Below are positions 57,536-64,000 of a stretch of DNA of 64,000 bases, in pieces. Position 1 is the stretch's first letter. Every line of letters begins with the position of its first letter. A model generated the notes under the pieces. The model saw nothing but the letters and a program-made list of their open reading frames with translations. It did no database searches and was not told where the DNA came from. Made by a program: the position numbers and the translations under genes. The stretch is from Strobilurus pachycystidiatus (Eukaryota; Basidiomycota; Agaricomycetes; Agaricales; Physalacriaceae). The stretch is from NCBI GenBank assembly GCA_019915135.1, contig JAHLMK010000014.1, forward strand, positions 930,001-994,000. The letters run 5' to 3'.

Positions 57536-58810
57536 GGTGGAGGCGGGAGGAAGATGTGTACCGGAAAGAAGAAGACAAAAGAATATATGCGAAGTCGTAT
57601 GGGGTCGTCACGAGGGTTGACGATGTATACGCAACAAGCAATGATGCGGTCAGTTATCGATGGAAAGTAAAGGTTGTTGGCACAGCGACTGGGCTCCGGC
57701 GACGGAATGTATCCAGGCGTAGGGTTGGCGCTTTAAAGAACTGTGGCAGAACCTGGGACCTTCAGAAAGAGGGAGGAAGGAGAAGGAGCCAAGGAGCGCT
57801 GGTGGCAAAAACTTGATAAAAGGAGAAGAAAATGACATACGCAATATCCAGACTCTGGATGCCACACTTCGATAGTGTCCATCTCTTCCATCAAGAAACT
57901 GGTCAGATCGCCGGAGATTTGTATGCGAATAACACCCGCTAGGTTGGTAAGAGGTCCATTGAGGAGGTCCTTTGCAAGGCACGAGTGGGTGGGAGAAGCG
58001 GCTTTGGGTGGGGGCACAATCGTTTTCAGTGTCCGCAGATGAGGCTCGAAGACGAAGAGGGACCTAGACAAATGGGCGTAGGTCGCACGAGCTGTCGAAA
58101 GTGTGGAGGAGAGATGATTGTCAAACTTACTCGGGAGCACATTGTATGGCCAGCACAAAAAAGTCTTGGGCCGGATCAATGTGTGAAGTCCAGAATGTTC
58201 ACGTCCAGAATGTTCACGTCGAAAAATGGATGTGTCCACATTCTGTACACGGTGTCCATATCATTATCATGGCCAGCGTAAGGAAGCAGGAAGAAGGATA
58301 TTGCTGGTACTGGGTCTTGACGGTCGTGGTCGCGTCCGTTCCCATAAATCCCCTGACGAACTCGTAAATAGATGCAACCCGAGGCAAATCGAGTCGATGC
58401 CTATCATGTCACTTGACCGAGCGCGACAAGTCCTCTCGTTCGCGAAGAGTTGACTGTCAATCGTTTGACGCAACGAAATCGGAATAATTTCGGAGGGTTT
58501 GGGGACACGGGAACTTTGCCGAGTTCGATAGTGGACTGCAGACGAGAAGACTTTTGGATGATTCCGCGGACATGCCCGTTGACCTGAGAAATGGTAAGTG
58601 GGTAGAGCAGCTGGCGCTGGAGAAGGTATTACGAGGTACGAAGGGAGGAGATCGTTGACTGGGAGAAAGGCAAGGATAACGGTGATAATAACCCTTGTAT
58701 GGACCAATAGCAGCTTCGCCGGTTTAATGGTAGAAGAGGCAATCGCTATAGATGGAACCAAATTGAGAACCAGTAAAGTTGCTGTTAAGCGGATCGCAGG
58801 CGATCGTGAG

Positions 58811-58889
58811 AGAATGACTGACGATTACTGATGTCGCCAGATGGCCACTGATGTTCACTGATGGTCTCTCGTTATCCGTCACGCGTGAC
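58811..58889. repeat. 10-bp tandem repeat array plus GTCACGCGTGAC palindrome
   Basis: Units in 10-bp register from 58811: AGAATGACTG, ACGATTACTG, ATGTCGCCAG, ATGGCCACTG, ATGTTCACTG, ATGGTCTCTC. Eight bases later comes the perfect 12-nt palindrome GTCACGCGTGAC (58878-58889). The same order, array then palindrome, is seen at 61701-61771 and in variant form at 43301-43356. Confidence 0.85.
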
Positions 58890-59079
58890 ATTCTTTCTGC
58901 TTCACCTCAAGGAAGTGGGTGCGAAGAAAAAAGGGCAACGGGACAGAGAGTTCATTGCTGAAGCTGATGAATTCGTGGGTCGAAAGGTAGGCGATAACGA
59001 TCGTATGCGACTGCTGTCCTTCCTTCACAAACACTTCGTCCGCGGCTCGTTTCGCTCAGCTCACACTATTGCTGAGTGA
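58861..59079 (+). CDS. Small open frame between two repeat arrays (doubtful)
   Basis: A 72-codon frame, MVSRYPSRVTFFLLHLKEVG to FRSAHTIAE, begins inside the 10-bp array and ends just before the weak array at 59091. It is Lys/Arg/Glu-rich in the middle (AKKKGQRDREFIAEADEFVG). It may be a small gene or an exon, or chance. The position between two arrays is the only reason to list it. Confidence 0.2.
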   Translation: MVSRYPSRVTFFLLHLKEVGAKKKGQRDREFIAEADEFVGRKVGDNDRMRLLSFLHKHFVRGSFRSAHTIAE

Positions 59080-59090
59080 CGGCAGCTGAT

Positions 59091-59120
59091 GGTGGCTGGT
59101 AGACGTTGATGGACACACAC
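59091..59120. repeat. Weak 10-bp repeat run
   Basis: GGCAGCTGAT, GGTGGCTGGT, AGACGTTGAT, GGACACACAC keep the 10-bp register and TGATGG core found in the stronger arrays. Confidence 0.4.
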
Positions 59121-59327
59121 AGGCAGATATCTACGATGATTCAGTGGAAGCGCGAAATAATTTTGCTCGCCATTATTCCTAAACGTCAAACGGTGAATAC
59201 CTCGTACTAGACAATAATCATCGTCGTTGTTTCTGGTAGTACCTCACTCTTCGAATGAGACCATTGCATGCGATTTGATTTCTACTGTATTACAACCCCA
59301 ATAAGATTCCGCATTTTCGCTCTCATT

Positions 59328-61665
59328 TCATTCTCCTCTAAGTTGACCAATCGTCCCGCTCGAGACATTTCTGCGACCAAAAACTTTCCATATCCAGCTC
59401 CAGAGCATGAAGCCCGGTAGCTTCGGGGGGCTGAGTCCGAAGTGCGGTGTTTTCTTGAATGGGCCACCCAAACCATTGCAGACGACGCATGCCAACTGGA
59501 TGCCGATCTTCCTCAACGAGAGATTGGTCAATTTACGTCGAAGGGAATCGATGCTTTGCCCGGCATTGAGGTGTAATGCGTGACGTATGATGTACCCGAA
59601 CGGAAAAAGGACCATGTGCACTAGCGCCAACAGCGCGTTTGCCGGGATATCTGTGTCTTTTCAGCTGATTATTGAATAAAGCGATACAAACAGACCTCGC
59701 GGTATGGTGGGCAAAAGAATCATCATTCGCAGCAATCCGTCGTATGTGACCAAATCGTTATGATTGACATTGGTTAGCCGATCGCCGTCTTCGACGTCTA
59801 ACAGTCTTGAGGTTCGCGTCAAGTGCATGGTATCGTAGGACCAAAACGAAGAACCAGTGACAAATGATGGAACTGGCGTATACACCGCGTGCATCAATCC
59901 TGGTGGTTGTAGGCTACAAAGCTTTAATGGCTGATAGCGATTATGGCGGAGAACTTACAGATGGGCCCAGGCGTTATGAGGAAAGCGTAGACTTTAATTC
60001 CGTCAGGATATGTATATTCTTCTTCTCTGTCCATGAATGACGTCTGGAAGTCACGGACGCTGTCGACAGACGCTAGGTCTTGCTTTCCAGGATATAGGAC
60101 GAACCAAAGTTTCAATCCTGCTTGTCCTTCGATCTGTGCGATTTTCCCGAGAGTATCGTGATGAGCGCGCGTGTTAGTCATAGACATATGAAGCAGGGCC
60201 CATCGTTGGTCGTTCAGATGTTCAAATGAGATGTTGTCAAGCGTTCTAGGATTTTTCACAGACATCAGATCTTGAACGATAGCCGGTACTTCTTGGTTAG
60301 CGATAAGATCTTCGTTTAGAGCTCTAAATGAACATGTTGAGAAAGCACAGAACGAGGAACGGAAATGGCGCTCACCTTGTTTCCTTGGGCATTCCAAAGC
60401 TCATTATGTTGCAATCCAAGATGAACAAGTGATCGCCATCGGGGGAAAAAGGCGTCGACAGTAGTTTACGGATGGACGTGAGCTCGGCGTGAGCATCGGC
60501 CGCGTTTGCGGCTTTGCGTCGCATGCCTGTAATCGTCAGATTCAAGCATATCGAAAACTTGTGACTTACTATGTGGCTGTCTCGTATTTATGTCCAACGA
60601 GATACTCCACTGAGTTTCAAGCCATTCACAAGTCAGTTCCGTGTTCTCTTGATCAGGCTTGGGTTTTATAAAAACACAACGATTTTCCGAAAGCGCTTTT
60701 CGCATCTCGCCTTGGTCGTATACAGCTTGGTGATTAAGGACGAGGACGTCCTCGTTGCTCGTATCTGTGAGTTGTCCGGCACGTTCCGCTAAATCCTTGA
60801 TCAATGTGGATTCCTAAAATCGCTTAATATCTTCATGTGAGGAGATAGGTGAATTGACCTGTTTCAGGAGATTCTCGTCACCGTCGGATATGTCCAACCA
60901 AGGGCAATACGCAAATACTTTTGCTGTCTCTCCTTCCAAAACAAATTCATCAAAATCTCGCTTCCAAGGGACCTTTTCTCGGCAGTCGTATATACGTTTG
61001 GTCGGAGTATCTCTGGGAGAGTCTCCCGTATTGGCAGAATCGTGTTGGCTCAGAGATTCCATTGTCTGTCGGTCTGTGTTCTGTGTGACGGAGTGTTCGA
61101 GGTGGGACGCCAAGGAAGTCGACGCGTTGCTAGTCTGTGATCCAGGGACTTGCTGAGACCTAGTGTCGCCGAAGTGTTCCGGGATGGGCGCTTCAGCGTT
61201 GGTTGGAGGAAGTGTCGATGCGCCGGGCGCGTCTAAGCGGCGTTTTTTGGTTCGGTATTCTCTATATCCCTGCTATCAGCATGTTTTCAATTAAACTGTT
61301 GTCCACTTGCTTGTGCTTGATTCTATCATGTTCTTTTCTTTCCGGCTGCCTGTTCCAGATGATCAACCTCATACGTAACATTGTTTGTGGCAAAACGACA
61401 AAAAAACGGGAAATTTGAGTCCAACCATTACTCACCATCTATCGCGAGATGATTTTTGATTAATCGCATCGCGTTGACGCTTATACCAGCGTTGGGGAGT
61501 TTCGCTTGGCTTGGGCATCCAAGTGGTCCAATTCCTTTGGGTAAAAAGACCATCAGGATCAATTCGCGCGCGATAATGCGCAGAATCTTCGTCGTCCTTT
61601 CGGAATAATTCTTGAGGATCTATAATCGAGTCTAACAATTCGCGTTTGCGCTTGTGATAATCCAT
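59328..61665 (-). pseudogene. JmjC-like (2OG-Fe(II) dioxygenase fold) protein, probably broken
   Basis: The start at 61665 opens MDYHKRKRELLDSIIDPQEL. Later exons give KVPWKRDFDEFVLEGETAKV, SENRCVFIKPKPDQENTELT, HLFILDCNIMSFGMPKE and then the JmjC core: RWALLHMSMTNTRAHHDTLG with the HxD iron ligands, GLKLWFVLYPGK, and PPGLMHAVYTPVPSFVTGSS with the distal His. This matches the JmjC-like dioxygenases common in basidiomycete genomes. The C-terminal part is Leu- and Lys-rich, stop at 59328. Two joins need an extra or missing base: near 61275 (LIAG to YREYRTKKRRL, in a GGG run) and near 59915 at an intron boundary. The 10-bp array and palindrome lie 36-106 bases upstream of the ATG. Confidence 0.6.
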
Positions 61666-62148
61666 GGGCGTGGTCGAAATGGTGATCGTGGGAGGATGAT
61701 TTACGGTCACTGATGTCGCCTGATGGTCGCTGACGTCCATTGATGGTTTCCCTGTCATCGTCACGCGTGACATCCGCTCGGTCTGCCCAACTTTAAGAGC
61801 TCAGAAAAAAAATTCTTAATTAAAATGGTACTTTCGCTTTTTCGCCTTCTGCAGAATAAAAACACATCGGATTTTTTCATTATCAGCGGATGTACAAACC
61901 CGCCGTCGGAGTTTCTGTGGGCGATTTTTCCCTCTTCTTCTTTTTGAAAATCCTTTCCTTCACTCAAAAATTTAATTTAGATCGTGCGTAATTGATATAA
62001 CCGTGACAAATGACGACGGAGTACCGAAGGTCGCCAACCATTTTCCCTGAAAAGCCAATAGCTCGAATAACTCCGAGTCTTAAAGTGCCGCTGAGAGACG
62101 TCGCATACTCTAAGCGGACTGGCGGATTTTTGACTTCATCGACGCAAA
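61666..62148. other. Divergent upstream region with 10-bp array
   Basis: Between the JmjC-like start (minus) and the gene at 62149 (plus). It holds the array at 61701-61771 and AT-rich DNA. A minus-strand frame at 61761-61967 has no motif. Confidence 0.5.
61701..61771. repeat. 10-bp tandem repeat array plus GTCACGCGTGAC palindrome
   Basis: Units in register: TTACGGTCAC, TGATGTCGCC, TGATGGTCGC, TGACGTCCAT, TGATGGTTTC, then CCTGTCATC and the perfect palindrome GTCACGCGTGAC (61760-61771). The closest relative is the array at 58811. Confidence 0.85.
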
Positions 62149-63006
62149 ATGGGTGAGTGGATTTCGTCGTGTGCGATATTCGCTGAAAGCTTGCTTTTTC
62201 AATTCACAGACGATACTTCTGAACGCGTGGCTCTGTCGATCTTACTAGATTTACTTATCCGCGATGCCAGACCGGACCAGATCCCAATCATCGAGTCCAT
62301 ACTCAAGCTGGTGCCCAGTATTCCATTGTCCGAGCCAATGAGCGACCACAACAGCAATGATGCAGACGAGCATAGCGATTGCTCAACGGATTCGTTTGTA
62401 GTGCCTGACGACCATGTGGACTACGAAAGCGATTCGTGTTCTCTTAGCAGTAATTGCGAAGGTACGTTCGACGCTTGCGACTTGCTATTGTTTTAACAAA
62501 CGTCCAGAACAACCCGTAACCCGTATGAGAGCCATCTCACATCGTATACACTCCATTACTGAAAATCATTCGTCAGACGTTAAATCTGGTCGCCTTCGAA
62601 AACGAGTACTTAACTTCAAACAAAATGAAGAACCTAACTCATCCACAGGCGCTCAAGATGGTGTGTTTGCAATATTGCTTGACTTACACTCACTTACGAA
62701 GAGACAGTAACGCTCGGGTTCGCTTTGCTTGATAACGAAGCCGTCGAAGATTCATCTGGTTGGTAGTTTGTCGATCCTGGGCCTCCTGAACACGACTAAA
62801 ACATGAAAAAAATAGGCGATGACTTGACCTCGAGGCAATTGACATTTATCAAGAAAAGACCATTCCGCATCGAATCGGACGAAGATGAAGATTACATGGC
62901 GGCGAGCGACTTGTTCTGTGGAAGCTCAGACATCGAAGAAATTGACACTCGTACCGATGTGCATTCAGGTAGTTCACGCGTAAAACGGGCTAGGGTACAG
63001 ATGTAG
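62149..63006 (+). CDS. Unknown small acidic protein, five-exon gene
   Basis: The first exon is only ATG G (62149-62152), followed by a GTGAGT intron ending CACAG at 62208. The reading then runs M-DDTSERVALSILLDLLIRD, LKLVPSIPLSEPMSDHNSND, a Ser/Asp-rich stretch, VTRMRAISHRIHSITENHSS, VTLGFALLDNEAVEDSSG and LTSRQLTFIKKRPFRIESDE, ending SSRVKRARVQM. All joins are in phase with introns of 45-60 nt; one donor (GTTGGT) is weak. Length about 210 residues. Acidic patches (DEDEDYMAAS, SSDIEEIDTR) and a basic end suggest a nuclear protein. No family is recognised. Confidence 0.55.
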
Positions 63007-63473
63007 TGTCCTTCGTGGACATATAACGAGTACTGCGATTTTGTTGGAATCCCTCATAATCAGCTGATCCTGAAGTGACCGAAAACTTTCTATTCAGCTG
63101 TTCGAGAGTACTAAGCGTTTTCGTAAGAAGGCATAGACGAGATGTTAGGCGCCGGTATCCCATGGATGTGAATTGTCGATTTCGCTTATTGCTTATTGTC
63201 CGTGTGAGAAATAACAATGGCCGTAAAGGGAGGCTGACAACAGGAAACCAATCATGTATTTAAGAAACAAGCACCGCATCTTTTGACGCCACAGTTTCGC
63301 TCGGTTCTCGTAGGAGGATCGAGTGTGGACAACGTTTTTCGTATTCTTCGTTCCCAATAATTTGATGCTTTTTGATCGCGCTACATAATATCTAGTATTG
63401 AATGTATGAACTAATGAACAATATGAATAGAAGTAATCTTAGCAATCAAAGCCTTCGGTCTGATCAGGAAATG
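63007..63473. other. Convergent intergenic region
   Basis: Between two stop codons. Nothing beyond likely 3' UTRs is recognised. Confidence 0.4.
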
Positions 63474-64000
63474 TTACAGGCGAGATCGCAGAGAACGCTC
63501 ACTGAATGATTGTTGACGAACTTGTTGAATTGGTACAACGTAAGTTCGACGAGAACTTGACGTCCTTTTGTCTGTGACAGTAGTTTCTCTTGCGACTGGA
63601 CACTGTCGCGAGGCAAAAGACCTTGGTCTGATTCTGACCAAGGTGCGAAAACATCCTACGTTTTCAATATGGTTTTTGTACGTACGGCGGAGGGAATGGC
63701 TCACTATAAGCTCGTAGTCGGCCCACAACAGAATCTCTGATTGCATGTGTCCCGTCAGACATTGGATACCGTTCAATCCATGTTGAGCAATTATTTCCCT
63801 CAAAGTCAACACCTGTTGATCGCAGATTAATTTTTCGATAGCATCGTTGTCCGCGGACTTTAAACGAATCCATCCAGCAGATGGGAAGTCCGGACGCTAG
63901 TAATGTCAATCAAATAGGACTTCAACTTGTATTATGTACCCACCAAAAGGTGTAACAATACGCTGTTTCCTGCATGTAGTTCTCCGAAACAAAGAACTGT
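63474..64000 (-). CDS. Unknown protein, 3' part (gene runs off the right edge)
   Basis: The terminal exon reads RPDFPSAGWIRLKSADNDAI, EKLICDQQVLTLREIIAQHG, LNGIQCLTGHMQSEILLWAD and YELIVSHSLRRTYKNHIENV, with a basic Ser/Arg-rich tail ending SERSLRSRL. An intron at about 63899-63945 joins it to an exon containing FGELHAGNSVLLHLL that continues past the window. No family is recognised. Confidence 0.5.

Larger units (their letters stand above)
56382..58761 (-). pseudogene. F-box-like / beta-propeller-like locus broken by segmental duplications
   Basis: Minus-strand segments carry phrases of the agaric F-box family: NGHVRGIIQESSRLQFTIAL, NLAGVIRIQISGDLTSF, MDTIEVWHPESGY, and a C-terminal VPWEIWGPKNTRWFREYLVT with DWQHAVHGMRTAETIPTR, EYGAVTPPPPNGMPEPS and SRRYLRILATS near the stop at 56382. 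Several segments are present two or three times: 56870-57130 again at 57550-57810, 57290-57420 again at 57825-57965, 57425-57535 again at 58485-58595. Reading frames are interrupted between copies. The C-terminal segment alone (56382-56740) looks intact. Overall a rearranged, probably non-functional gene. Confidence 0.5.

Overview
This window is nuclear DNA from a filamentous fungus, most likely an Agaricomycete (mushroom-forming basidiomycete). Genes lie on both strands and are split by many 41-65 nt GT-AG introns. The gene content fits that group: FAD2-type desaturase, DOMON-less cytochrome b561, GH25 lysozyme, a very large NACHT NOD-like receptor, BTB and F-box proteins, and a Helitron whose protein has DUF6570-like segments. 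I worked from reading alone, without database searches, so family calls rest on visible motifs.

Left part (1 to about 30.7 kb) looks like ordinary host chromosome. In order: the 3' end of a kinesin-like gene, a delta-12 fatty acid desaturase, a cytochrome b561, a SPOC-like nuclear protein, a long coiled-coil protein, a 3.7 kb gene-poor stretch with a degenerate repeat, mitochondrial HMG-CoA lyase, two related tandem unknown genes, an EthD-like small protein, a divergent pair (AAA+ ATPase and a roughly 5 kb NACHT receptor), a secreted GH25 lysozyme and one uncertain gene. Most of these genes can be spliced into open frames without indels.

Right part (about 31 kb to the end) has a different character. 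It starts near a tRNA-like gene followed by a T9 run. It holds three small genes (one an F-box protein), a Helitron Rep/helicase gene broken by three apparent frameshifts (35.2-43.2 kb), a homologue of DNA polymerase delta small subunit (POLD2/Pol31) immediately downstream, a BTB protein, several well-spliced but unrecognised genes with charged or acidic tails, an approximately 125-bp degenerate tandem repeat array, a segmentally duplicated F-box-like locus, a JmjC-like gene and two more unknown genes.

The most striking signal runs through this right part. Short arrays of a 10-bp unit (consensus ACTGATGGNC), in strict 10-bp register, recur at 43.3, 51.2, 58.8 and 61.7 kb, with weaker copies at 35.05, 54.05 and 59.1 kb. 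Three of the four strong arrays are followed by the palindrome GTCACGCGTGAC or a close variant, which contains the ACGCGT core of the fungal MluI cell-cycle box. One array plus palindrome lies directly upstream of the POLD2-like gene. My working hypothesis is that the right half is a large Helitron-centred accessory element, or the decayed remains of one, that has gathered replication-related and host-interaction genes and shares a common set of iteron-like or promoter repeats. The element's ends were not found.
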